Positions 1 to 6,550 of a DNA stretch of 8,798 bases are shown here, in pieces. Each line of letters starts with the position of its first letter. The first letter of the stretch is position 1. Location: contig CAMLQS010000207.1 in assembly GCA_946482165.1 (NCBI GenBank), positions 1-8,798 on the forward strand, given 5' to 3'. The notes under the pieces were generated by a model. That model was not told where the DNA came from, did no database searches, and was given only the letters and a program-made list of their open reading frames with translations. Position numbers and translations under genes: made by a program. This DNA is from an uncultured Verrucomicrobiota bacterium (GTDB taxonomy: Bacteria; Verrucomicrobiota; Verrucomicrobiae; Opitutales; Opitutaceae).

Positions 1-817
1 CGTTGAGGAGCTGGCCCATCGTGATGGTGCCGGCGGGGAACTCGTAGTAACCGGGACGCTGGACGTGGCCGGAGACGCAGAAGATGCGGGTGCCGGTGTT
101 GCCGGGCGTGCCGGTCTTGGCGTAGGCCTCGCCGCCGGTGTCGGCGATGACCTTCACGTGGCACATGGTCTCCACGTTGTTCACGATCGTCGGGCACTGG
201 TAGAGACCGAGGACGGCGGGGAAGTAGGGGGGCTTGATGCGCGGGTTGGCGCGCTTGCCTTCGAGCGACTCGATGAGGCCGGTTTCCTCGCCGCAGATGT
301 AGGCGCCGGCGCCGCGGTGGACGTAGATCTCGCAGCTGTAGCCGGTGCCGAGAATGTTCTGGCCGACGAAGCCCTTGGCCTTCGCCTCGGCGATGGCTTT
401 TTCGAGGATGCGGGCGCCCTCGGGCATCTCGCCGCGGATGTAGATGTAGGCCTGCTTAACGTTGTTCGCGAAGCAGGAGATCATCGTGCCCTCGATCAGC
501 TGGTGCGGATCCTGGTGCATGATGTAACGGTCCTTGAAGGTGCCGGGCTCGGACTCGTCGGCGTTGACGATGAGGTAGATCGGCTTGCCGGATTTGCGGT
601 CTACGAGGGACCACTTGAAACCGCAGGGAAAGCCGGCGCCGCCGCGGCCGCGCAGGCCGGACTTTTTCACTTCCTCGATGAGGTCGGCGGGCGGACGCGC
701 GACCGATTTTTTCAACACCTCGTAGCCGCCGTGGCGCAGGTAGCACTCGATATCGTTCGTGTAGCCGGGCTCGTCGATGTGCTTGAAGATGACGCGGGTC
801 TGAGCGGGAGCGGACAT
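1..817 (-). CDS. nuoF: NADH-quinone oxidoreductase subunit F (5' part, C-terminus beyond window)
   Basis: This is the NADH-oxidising flavoprotein of respiratory complex I: it takes a hydride from NADH onto FMN and passes electrons to iron-sulfur clusters in the peripheral arm on the cytoplasmic side. The 272 residues visible from the ATG at 817 show the family motifs in order. The glycine-rich loop GLRGRGGAGFPCGFKWS is at 54-70, NADESEPGTFKDR at 85-97, and GAYICGEETGLIESLEGKR at 171-189; these form the NADH/FMN pocket. The frame is still open at base 1. The C-terminal third, which should carry the four cysteines of the [4Fe-4S] cluster N3, is therefore outside the window. The ATG lies 24 bases after the nuoE stop, with no Shine-Dalgarno sequence in the gap. 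The gene is the last visible one of the nuoB-C-D-E-F run. Identity is very secure; only the 3' end is unseen. Confidence 0.97.
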   Translation of the reverse strand, partial: MSAPAQTRVIFKHIDEPGYTNDIECYLRHGGYEVLKKSVARPPADLIEEVKKSGLRGRGGAGFPCGFKWSLVDRKSGKPIYLIVNADESEPGTFKDRYIMHQDPHQLIEGTMISCFANNVKQAYIYIRGEMPEGARILEKAIAEAKAKGFVGQNILGTGYSCEIYVHRGAGAYICGEETGLIESLEGKRANPRIKPPYFPAVLGLYQCPTIVNNVETMCHVKVIADTGGEAYAKTGTPGNTGTRIFCVSGHVQRPGYYEFPAGTITMGQLLN

Positions 818-841
818 GGCGAAAGGTTCGGGAAAGTTGGA

Positions 842-1357
842 TTACTTGCGGGCGGCGGCCTCGGCGCGGATTTGCGCGGAGATTTCCTTGGCCTTGGCGA
901 CGTCGACCTTCTCGTGGAGGACCTCGTCGATGAGGACGACGGGAGCGGTGCCGCAGGAGGCGAGGCACTCGACGAAATCGACCGTGACTTCGCCGTCGGG
1001 CGAGGTGGCGCCGAGGGTGGTCTTAAACTCGTGCTGGAAGGTCTCGCAGGTCTTGTAGCCGCCCATGAGAGCGCAGGAGAGGGTGCGGCAGACCTTGATG
1101 TGGCGGCGGCCGATGGGCGCGCGGCGGAACATCGGGTAAAAGGTCACGACCTCGAGGACGTTGATGGGCTGGAGCTCGAGCTTCTGCGCGATCCAGAGGA
1201 GGGCCTCCTCGGAGATGTAGCCGGCGTCCTCCTGGACGAGGTGCAGGAGCGGGAGCGTGGCGCTGCGCTTGACCGGATAGTGCGTAATGACTTCGTCGAT
1301 ACGCTGGAAGGTTTCGGGCTTGAGATTCACGGAAGGCGAGGTGGCGGGCGCGGACAT
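842..1357 (-). CDS. nuoE: NADH-quinone oxidoreductase subunit E (24 kDa, 2Fe-2S)
   Basis: NuoE is a thioredoxin-fold subunit of the NADH dehydrogenase module of complex I and carries the [2Fe-2S] cluster N1a next to the FMN of NuoF. The 171-residue product is close to the usual length of about 165. The four ligands are visible as C90 and C95 (C-RTLS-C) and C131 and C135 (C-LAS-C). The segment LVQEDAGYISEEA (40-52) and the following NVLEVVTFYPMF (66-77) are typical of the family's N-terminal helical part. The ATG at 1357 is chosen because the residues before it (RPTP) are not conserved and the upstream frame soon enters nuoD in another frame. It sits 35 bases after the nuoD stop, and there is no Shine-Dalgarno sequence. 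The N-terminal 12 residues are a low-complexity Ser/Ala/Pro leader. Confidence 0.97.
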   Translation of the reverse strand: MSAPATSPSVNLKPETFQRIDEVITHYPVKRSATLPLLHLVQEDAGYISEEALLWIAQKLELQPINVLEVVTFYPMFRRAPIGRRHIKVCRTLSCALMGGYKTCETFQHEFKTTLGATSPDGEVTVDFVECLASCGTAPVVLIDEVLHEKVDVAKAKEISAQIRAEAAARK

Positions 1358-1392
1358 GGGCGTCGGTCGTTTTTGAAGTCGGGCGCGACGGG

Positions 1393-2625
1393 TTAGCGGT
1401 CGCACTCGCCCATCACGAAGTCGAAGGAGCCGAGGATGGCGACGACGTCGGAGAGGAGGATGCCGGTGCAGATCTTCGGAAGGATCGAGAGATTGCAGAA
1501 GGAGGGGGAGCGGATCTTCATGCGGTAGGGCACGCCGCCGCCCTTGCTGACGATGAAAAAGCCGAGCGCGCCCTTCGGGTTCTCGGCCTCGAAGTAGACC
1601 TCGCCGGCGGGCATTTGCGGGCCCTCGGTGACGATCATGAAGTTGTTGATCAACTCCTCCATCGAGGTGAGCACCTTGTCCTTGCGCGGAGCGAAGATGC
1701 GGCGGGCGTCCTCGGCATACCAAGCGCCGCCGGGGAGGTTCTTGATCGCCTGGCGGATGATGCGGACGGACTGCTTCATCTCCTCGCCGCGGCAGAGGTA
1801 GCGGTCGTAGCTGTCGCCCTTGGTGCCGACGGGGACGTCGAACTCGTATTGTTCGTAGCCGGAGTAGGGCTTGTCCTTGCGGAGATCGAGCGGGACGCCG
1901 GAACCGCGGAGGTTGGGGCCGGTGAGGCCGTAGGCGATCGCGTCTTCCTTGGAGATGACGCCGACGCCGACCGTGCGATCAGTGAAGATCTTGTTCCGCG
2001 TCAACATCTCGAGCATCTCGTCGAGGATGGGCAGGAACTGGTCGCAGAACGCCAGCACGCGATCAGTCCAGCCCTCGGGCAGGTCGCGCGCGACGCCGCC
2101 GATGCGGGTGTAGCTGGTGGTGAAGCGGGCGCCGGTGAGATCCTCGAAAAGCTTATAAAGTTTTTCGCGCTCGGTGAACTGATACATGAACACCGTCCAC
2201 GCGCCGGTATCCATGGCGAATGCGCCGAGACCGAGGAGGTGCGAGGAGACGCGAGCCATCTCGGAGACGATCACGCGGATGGCCTGGCAACGCGCCGGGA
2301 TCGTGAGGTTGGCAAGCTTCTCGACCGCGATGGCGTAGGCGACGTTGTTCGCGAGCGGGGCGAGGTAGTCCAACCGGTCCGTGTAGGGCACGAACTGGTT
2401 GTAGGTCATGTTTTCCGCGATCTTCTCGTCGCCGCGGTGGAGATAGCCGAGGACGGGGTCGCACTTGGTCACGATCTCGCCGTCGAGCTCAAGCTGGAGG
2501 CGGAGCACGCCGTGGGTCGAAGGGTGCGAGGGCCCCATGGCGATCGACATCTTCTCGGAGACGAGCTCCGGGTGGGCGTCCGCGGTCTTGGCGGCGTTGT
2601 CGGGATAGGCGTATTCGGTGGCCAC
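1393..2625 (-). CDS. nuoD: NADH-quinone oxidoreductase subunit D (49 kDa)
   Basis: NuoD forms most of the quinone-reduction pocket of complex I together with NuoB, at the junction of the peripheral and membrane arms. The product has 410 residues, a normal length. GPSHPSTHGVLRLQLELDGE (31-50) and LGYLHRGDEK (59-68) are family signatures. His38 in STHGVLR and Tyr87 in DRLDY match the His/Tyr pair that, from knowledge of the Thermus subunit, binds the quinone headgroup. The conserved end FVMGECDR is present. Translation appears to begin at a GTG (2625-2623): upstream in frame there is no ATG before a stop 11 codons away, and the 49-base gap after nuoC has no Shine-Dalgarno motif. Met26 is the next ATG, but starting there would leave almost nothing before GPSHPSTHG. 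The gap is AT-rich and contains AAATCG twice. The operon position between nuoC and nuoE is canonical. Confidence 0.97.
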   Translation of the reverse strand: MATEYAYPDNAAKTADAHPELVSEKMSIAMGPSHPSTHGVLRLQLELDGEIVTKCDPVLGYLHRGDEKIAENMTYNQFVPYTDRLDYLAPLANNVAYAIAVEKLANLTIPARCQAIRVIVSEMARVSSHLLGLGAFAMDTGAWTVFMYQFTEREKLYKLFEDLTGARFTTSYTRIGGVARDLPEGWTDRVLAFCDQFLPILDEMLEMLTRNKIFTDRTVGVGVISKEDAIAYGLTGPNLRGSGVPLDLRKDKPYSGYEQYEFDVPVGTKGDSYDRYLCRGEEMKQSVRIIRQAIKNLPGGAWYAEDARRIFAPRKDKVLTSMEELINNFMIVTEGPQMPAGEVYFEAENPKGALGFFIVSKGGGVPYRMKIRSPSFCNLSILPKICTGILLSDVVAILGSFDFVMGECDR

Positions 2626-2674
2626 GGAAATGAACGATTTAAGAATTTCGATTTAGGATGGGCGGCGACGGCGC

Positions 2675-3316
2675 TCAGGCGGGCGAACCGGTGGCGGGCT
2701 TCTCTTTGCGCTCGTCCCAGCTCTCGTCTTTGGCGCGGGGCTCGGCATCGGTGAGGTTCATCTCGCCGGTGGATGCGACGAAGGGGCCGCCAACCATGGG
2801 CACGGGTTGCGCGGTCATCTTGGTAACTGCGCCGACTTCGAGATCGGGCAAAGGCGTGTCGATGCCGGCCAGCGGGAAGTCCTTCCGCAGGGGATGGAAC
2901 GGGTAGCCGTCCCACATGAGGATGCGGCGGAGGTCGGGGTGCTTCTCGAAGCGGATGCCGAGCAAGTCGTAGGTCTCGCGCTCGTGCCAGTTGGCGGCAG
3001 GCCAGAGATCCGACACGGTCGGGGCCGAGGGCTCGGTGTCACCCGCGCACGCAGCGACGACGCGAAGATAACCATGGTCGCGGGTCGAAAACAGATGCCA
3101 GACGACGCTGAAGCGCGGCGCGGCCTCGACGTCCCAATCGATGCCGGTCACGTCCACGAGGAAGTCGTAGCCGAACTCGTCGCGAAGGTGGCGGAGCAAG
3201 GCAACCGCGTCGCCCAGCGGCACGTTGACGGCGGGATGGTCGCCGGTCGGGCGCGCGGTGACTTGGGCAAATTTGCCTTGGAGAGCGGAGACCACTTCGG
3301 CGGGCGCGGTAGACAT
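2675..3316 (-). CDS. nuoC: NADH-quinone oxidoreductase subunit C (30 kDa)
   Basis: NuoC is a structural subunit of the complex I connecting module that packs against NuoD; it carries no cofactor. The 213-residue product contains the family signature ERETYDLLGIRFEKHPDLRR at 112-131, followed by ILMWDGYPFHPLRKDFPL. The N-terminal domain includes YDFLVDVTGIDW (50-61). After residue 150 comes a tail of about 60 residues, rich in Pro, Glu and Lys and ending in TGSPA, with a GEMNLTDAEPRAKDESW segment; it is probably extended across the complex surface. The frame is open further upstream to 3454, but that part overlaps the nuoB coding region and has no family similarity, so the ATG at 3316 is taken. 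It lies 67 bases after the nuoB stop. nuoC and nuoD are separate genes here, not the fused nuoCD of enterobacteria. Confidence 0.96.
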   Translation of the reverse strand: MSTAPAEVVSALQGKFAQVTARPTGDHPAVNVPLGDAVALLRHLRDEFGYDFLVDVTGIDWDVEAAPRFSVVWHLFSTRDHGYLRVVAACAGDTEPSAPTVSDLWPAANWHERETYDLLGIRFEKHPDLRRILMWDGYPFHPLRKDFPLAGIDTPLPDLEVGAVTKMTAQPVPMVGGPFVASTGEMNLTDAEPRAKDESWDERKEKPATGSPA

Positions 3317-3383
3317 GTCGGTCGAAAAGGGGACGAGTTGAACGAAGCTTGGGATCGAGAGCGGCGGAATAGTGCGGCGCCGA

Positions 3384-3896
3384 TCAGGCCGTCTTGAGCA
3401 GCTCCTGGGCGGCGGGCTGGCGGCGGATTTTCTCCTGCATCTTGATGAGGGCATCGAGCAGAGCCTCGGGGCGCGGAGGGCAGCCGGAAACGTAGACGTC
3501 GACGGGGACGATGCGGTCCACGCCTTGGAGCGTGGAGTAGCTGCGATACATGCCGCCCGAGGAGGCGCAGGCTCCCATGGCGATGACCCACTTCGGCTCG
3601 GCCATCTGATCGTAGATACGGCGGACGTGCGGGGCCATCTTGTAGGTGACGGTGCCGGCCACGATCATGCAGTCGGCTTGGCGGGGAGAAAAGCGCATGA
3701 CCTCGGCACCGAAGCGCGCGATATCGAAACGGGAGTTGCCGGAGGCCATCAGCTCGATGCCGCAGCAGGCGAGACCCATGGGCATCGGCCAGATCGAGCT
3801 GCTACGAAGCCAATTGATCACCGCGTCGGCTTTGGTGACCACGAGCGTGTCCTCGATCTTGGTGTTGTAGGCCAGGTCGGTGTTTGAAGTTACCAT
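3384..3896 (-). CDS. nuoB: NADH-quinone oxidoreductase subunit B (20 kDa, 4Fe-4S cluster N2)
   Basis: NuoB holds cluster N2, which hands electrons to quinone at the interface with NuoD. The 170-residue product has the expected ligands: the tandem C44-C45 in [11 protein letters not shown]110 in GACASSGG and C139 in [28 protein letters not shown] (63-82) and [16 protein letters not shown] (83-98) are further family signatures. C76 in the ADCMIVAG stretch is an additional cysteine not needed for N2. The ATG at 3896 is preferred. An in-frame ATG at 3974 would add 26 low-complexity residues rich in Pro and Thr that look unlike any NuoB N-terminus. Neither start has a Shine-Dalgarno sequence. The gene is first in the visible operon, and no nuoA is found upstream. 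Confidence 0.97.
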   Translation of the reverse strand: MVTSNTDLAYNTKIEDTLVVTKADAVINWLRSSSIWPMPMGLACCGIELMASGNSRFDIARFGAEVMRFSPRQADCMIVAGTVTYKMAPHVRRIYDQMAEPKWVIAMGACASSGGMYRSYSTLQGVDRIVPVDVYVSGCPPRPEALLDALIKMQEKIRRQPAAQELLKTA

Positions 3897-4145
3897 GGTC
3901 GTGATGCGTTGCGACGGGCGCGGTGGTCGTGGGTGGTCAGTCGTAAAAGGAGAGAAAGAAGCAGCCGCCGTCATGCGCGCGCAAGCAGCATTTCCCGGGC
4001 TAAACGCGACTAAAAGGCAGGTGAGCCCTCCCGATAAAATCGGGCGATTTTCGCCGTTGACCTCAGTGAAGCGGCCCCGCTTGGCTGTCCCTTCGTCTTT
4101 CTGACATCGACCTCGCGGTCGGGATCAGAGAGGCAAAAAAGTCTC
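3897..4145. other. Intergenic region upstream of nuoB and of tRNA-Ser
   Basis: This 249-base spacer separates the minus-strand nuo operon from the plus-strand tRNA. Promoters for both should lie here, but I could not find a convincing sigma70 pair on either strand. TTGACC at 4057-4062 (plus) has no -10 box at a proper distance. The notable content is a pair of overlapping hairpins at 4030-4055 and a small stem CGACC/GGTCG at 4108-4121. No open frame in the region resembles NuoA, a short three-helix membrane protein, and no other gene is recognisable. Confidence 0.6.
4030..4055. promoter_or_regulatory. Two overlapping small hairpins in the nuoB leader region
   Basis: CCCGAT (4030-4035) pairs with ATCGGG (4039-4044) around an AAA loop. 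GGCGA (4043-4047) pairs with TCGCC (4051-4055) around a TTT loop. The two stems share bases 4043-4044, so both cannot be fully formed at once. They lie about 135 bases before the nuoB start. If the nuo transcript starts further upstream they would be in its leader. A regulatory role, such as a protein site or attenuator, is only a guess; the palindromes themselves are plain in the sequence. Confidence 0.3.
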
Positions 4146-4233
<88 letters not shown>

Positions 4234-4245
4234 CTTGACGAATCA

Positions 4246-4258
4246 CCCGCGCCGCGGG
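4246..4258. terminator. GC palindrome between tRNA-Ser and ligA ends
   Basis: CCCG (4246-4249) pairs with CGGG (4255-4258), and the whole 13-base element CCCGCGCCGCGGG is a palindrome around its centre. It lies in the 36-base gap between the convergent 3' ends of tRNA-Ser (4233) and ligA (4270). That position suggests a bidirectional terminator, but neither side has a T-run. Termination would therefore have to be weak or assisted. Confidence 0.25.
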
Positions 4259-4269
4259 CGCCTCCGCGT

Positions 4270-6432
4270 TCACGGAAGCCCAAGCCGCTTGGCGAGTTCC
4301 GCCTCGTCGATCACCTCGATGCCCCGTCGGCGCGCTTCGTCCAACTTCGCACCTGCTCCCGCACCCGCCACGACCAGCGTGGTGTTTCGCGTGACGGCCC
4401 CGCTCACTTCCGCGCCAGCCGCGCGCAGCAGGGCCGCGGCCTCCAGCCGGGGCCAACGCGCCAGCGTTCCTGTGAGCGTCACCGACTGACCCGCGAAGGC
4501 GCCGGCACGATCCACAGCCTTTTCTCCACGCCAGCCCTCCCCCACCCCTGCAGCGAGCAGAGCCGCCAACTCCGCCTTCACCTCGGGTTCGGCCAGATAA
4601 GTCGCCGCGCCGCGCGCCGCGGCCTCGCCCAAACCAGCGCGTTGCAAGGTCTCCGCGCTCGCATCGGATAGCTCCGCCAGACCGCGAAATTTCCCGGCGA
4701 GCCGCCGCGCGGTCTCCCGACCTACGCCGGGGATGCCCAGCGCAAACACCAGCCTCGCGCCATCGTTGTTCGCGTTCGTGCGCGCCGACGCGAACGCGGC
4801 CTCGAGTTGCCGCGCCCTCTTCTCGCCCACGCCCGGCAGGTTCTGCCAATCAGCCGCCGTCAAGCGGTGCAACGCAGCCGGCGAACGCGCCAAACCACGG
4901 GTCACCACCGCGTCGAGCAGCACCGGCCCCAGGCCCGGCACATCCATCGCCGCAGGCGAAACGTAGTGAGCGAGTCGCCTCGCCAAGCGCGCCGGGCAAC
5001 CCGCGTTCACGCAACGCACCCCCGCCGCCTCCGCCTCGCGATCAATCCCGCGCCCGCAGGCCGGACACTCCCGCGGCACCGAGCACGGCGTCGCGTCGTC
5101 ACGGCGCGCCGCGAGATCCACGCCCGTGATCGCCGGAATGATCTCCCCCGCTTTCTCCACCCACACCCGGTCTCCGACATGCAGATCGCGCCGAGCGATC
5201 TCGTCGGCGTTGTGCAAGCTCGCGCGCGTCACGTTCGAGCCGGCCAGCACGACCGGCTCCAGCTCCGCCACCGGAGTCAGCACGCCGCTGCGCCCGACCT
5301 GCCAGGTCACCCCGAGCAAACGCGTCGCGGCACGCGGCGGCTCGAACTTTCGCGCGACCGCCCAGCGCGGCCCGCCCGGTGCCTCGCCAAGAACTTGCTG
5401 ATCGGCCACGAGCTCCAGTTTGACCACCACGCCGTCGGTCGGAAAACCGCCGGCCTTGCCTGCGTCGCGCAGCGCCGCCACCGCATCCAGCAGCTCCGGC
5501 CAACCGTTAACCACACGCGCCCCGGCCACGACCGGCAGTCCCCAGGCCTCCGCCGCCGCGCGAAACGCCGCGAGCGACTCAGGCCGCGTCCCCGCGCCAT
5601 CGCCGCCGCCCGCCCAGGCGCCCCAGCCGAAACAGACCAAATCCAGGCTGCGGCCCGCGCTCTCGTCCGGATCGCGAGAACGCAGCGTGCCGACCGCGAG
5701 ATTGCGCGGCGTCGCGAATCCCGGCGCACCCTCCGCGAGCCGCTCCGCGTCGAGCCGGGCGAATTCCGCCTCGCGCATAAAAATCTCCCCGCGCACCTCG
5801 ATCAGCTCCGGCCAGGCGCTCGATTCGCCCCGCAGCTGCTCCGGCAGATTCTCCACCAAGGCCCGCGCGTTCGCGGTCACGTCGTCGCCCTCAGCGCCGT
5901 CGCCGCGCGTGACCACGCGCGTCAGCCGCCCGCGCTCATAGGTCAGGCTCGCCGCCAAGCCGTCGTATTTAGGCTCCACCCGATATGCCACGTCCTCGCG
6001 ACCGAGCTTGGCCACGGCCCGCGCGTGGAACGCCGCGAGCTCCTCGTCCGAATGCGCCTTGGCGAGGCTCCCCATCGGCACGCGATGCCGGGCCGTCGCA
6101 AACTCGCCCGTGCGGTCGTCGCCGACGGTGACGACGCTCCCCGCCCCTTTCTCCTTTTCCGCCGGCGGCTCGTCGGCGAAACGCGTATCCAAAATCGTCA
6201 ACTCCCGCTTCAACCGGTCGTATTCGTAGTCGCTGATCTCCGGCGCGCCCTTGCGGAAATACAGCTCGTCGTGCCGCGCGATCTCCCGCCGCAGCTCGAG
6301 CCAGCGCGAGCGCTCCGCCTCCTCTCCGGCGACAGGCTCCGCCGCCCACAAGGCGGTCGCGGCGCCAATGATCGCGCAAACCGACCGGATCGCCCGAAAC
6401 CATCCGTATATTTCACATCGCCCTGATCGCAT
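4270..6432 (-). CDS. ligA: NAD+-dependent DNA ligase LigA, with signal-peptide-like N-terminus
   Basis: The enzyme seals nicks in duplex DNA using NAD+, in replication and repair. Read from the ATG at 6432 it has 720 residues, and the order of domains is complete. The NAD-binding Ia domain (about 45-85) retains Y58, D68, Y71 and D72. The nucleotidyltransferase domain has catalytic K155 in KYDG (155-158), RGDGAEGDDVTAN (176-188), EVRGE (212-216), DGVVVKLE (333-340) and KFEPP (362-366). The OB fold includes QVGRSGVLTPVAELEPV (378-394). A zinc finger uses C456, C459, C474 and C479. Helix-hairpin-helix repeats span about 490-625 and a BRCT domain about 642-720. The N-terminus is odd: residues 1-36 add a basic stretch and a hydrophobic run, SVCAIIGAATALWAA, that resembles a signal peptide and precedes the usual start of LigA. 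A TTG at codon 28 (6351) is an alternative start that would remove most of it. The gene is divergent from tgt; no Shine-Dalgarno sequence is seen. Confidence 0.93.
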   Translation of the reverse strand: MRSGRCEIYGWFRAIRSVCAIIGAATALWAAEPVAGEEAERSRWLELRREIARHDELYFRKGAPEISDYEYDRLKRELTILDTRFADEPPAEKEKGAGSVVTVGDDRTGEFATARHRVPMGSLAKAHSDEELAAFHARAVAKLGREDVAYRVEPKYDGLAASLTYERGRLTRVVTRGDGAEGDDVTANARALVENLPEQLRGESSAWPELIEVRGEIFMREAEFARLDAERLAEGAPGFATPRNLAVGTLRSRDPDESAGRSLDLVCFGWGAWAGGGDGAGTRPESLAAFRAAAEAWGLPVVAGARVVNGWPELLDAVAALRDAGKAGGFPTDGVVVKLELVADQQVLGEAPGGPRWAVARKFEPPRAATRLLGVTWQVGRSGVLTPVAELEPVVLAGSNVTRASLHNADEIARRDLHVGDRVWVEKAGEIIPAITGVDLAARRDDATPCSVPRECPACGRGIDREAEAAGVRCVNAGCPARLARRLAHYVSPAAMDVPGLGPVLLDAVVTRGLARSPAALHRLTAADWQNLPGVGEKRARQLEAAFASARTNANNDGARLVFALGIPGVGRETARRLAGKFRGLAELSDASAETLQRAGLGEAAARGAATYLAEPEVKAELAALLAAGVGEGWRGEKAVDRAGAFAGQSVTLTGTLARWPRLEAAALLRAAGAEVSGAVTRNTTLVVAGAGAGAKLDEARRRGIEVIDEAELAKRLGLP

Positions 6433-6550
6433 GGCAGTTGAGCTCGTTAAGCCAAACGACTTCGGCAACCGCAATCTGTCGGCGGGCAAGTTTGATTTTG
6501 TTTTCCCCGCGCGCTCCACGACGCTTCGCCCCCCCCCGCCGTCACACCGC
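6433..6550. other. Divergent intergenic region between ligA and tgt
   Basis: These 118 bases separate two genes read outward from it, so promoters for both are expected. On the minus strand TTGCGG and CTTAAC are spaced 17 bases apart, but each matches the sigma70 consensus at only about half its positions. The plus strand has the AT-richer stretch TTTGATTTTGTTTT (6491-6504), a possible -10 area, without a clear -35 box. No Shine-Dalgarno motif precedes either start. The other visible feature is a run of nine cytosines. Confidence 0.5.
6529..6537 (+). repeat. Mononucleotide tract of nine C
   Basis: Nine consecutive cytosines end 13 bases before the tgt ATG, in the probable 5' untranslated region. 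Tracts of this length can slip during replication. Because it lies outside the coding frame, slippage would alter leader spacing and leave the protein sequence unchanged. Its length may also be a sequencing or assembly uncertainty. Confidence 0.9.

Noticed and set aside
65..1396. Long plus-strand frame (443 codons) opposite nuoF and nuoE
   Set aside because: It is antisense to two certain genes, made of repetitive Gly/Ala/Asp/Val residues typical of a GC-rich shadow frame, and shows no domain.
1615..2754. Plus-strand frame (379 codons) opposite nuoD
   Set aside because: Shadow of nuoD with low-complexity composition and no recognisable motif.
3897..3974. Upstream ATG that would extend NuoB by 26 residues
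   Set aside because: The added residues are low complexity and unlike NuoB N-termini; no ribosome-binding site supports it.
4057..4085. TTGACC as -35 box of a tRNA-Ser promoter
   Set aside because: No acceptable -10 hexamer lies 16-18 bases downstream.
4807..6426. Plus-strand frame of 539 codons opposite ligA
   Set aside because: Arg/His/Pro-rich shadow of ligA without any family similarity.
6251..6550. 100-codon in-frame upstream extension of tgt
   Set aside because: It overlaps ligA, crosses the C9 tract, and TGT similarity starts exactly at the ATG at 6551.
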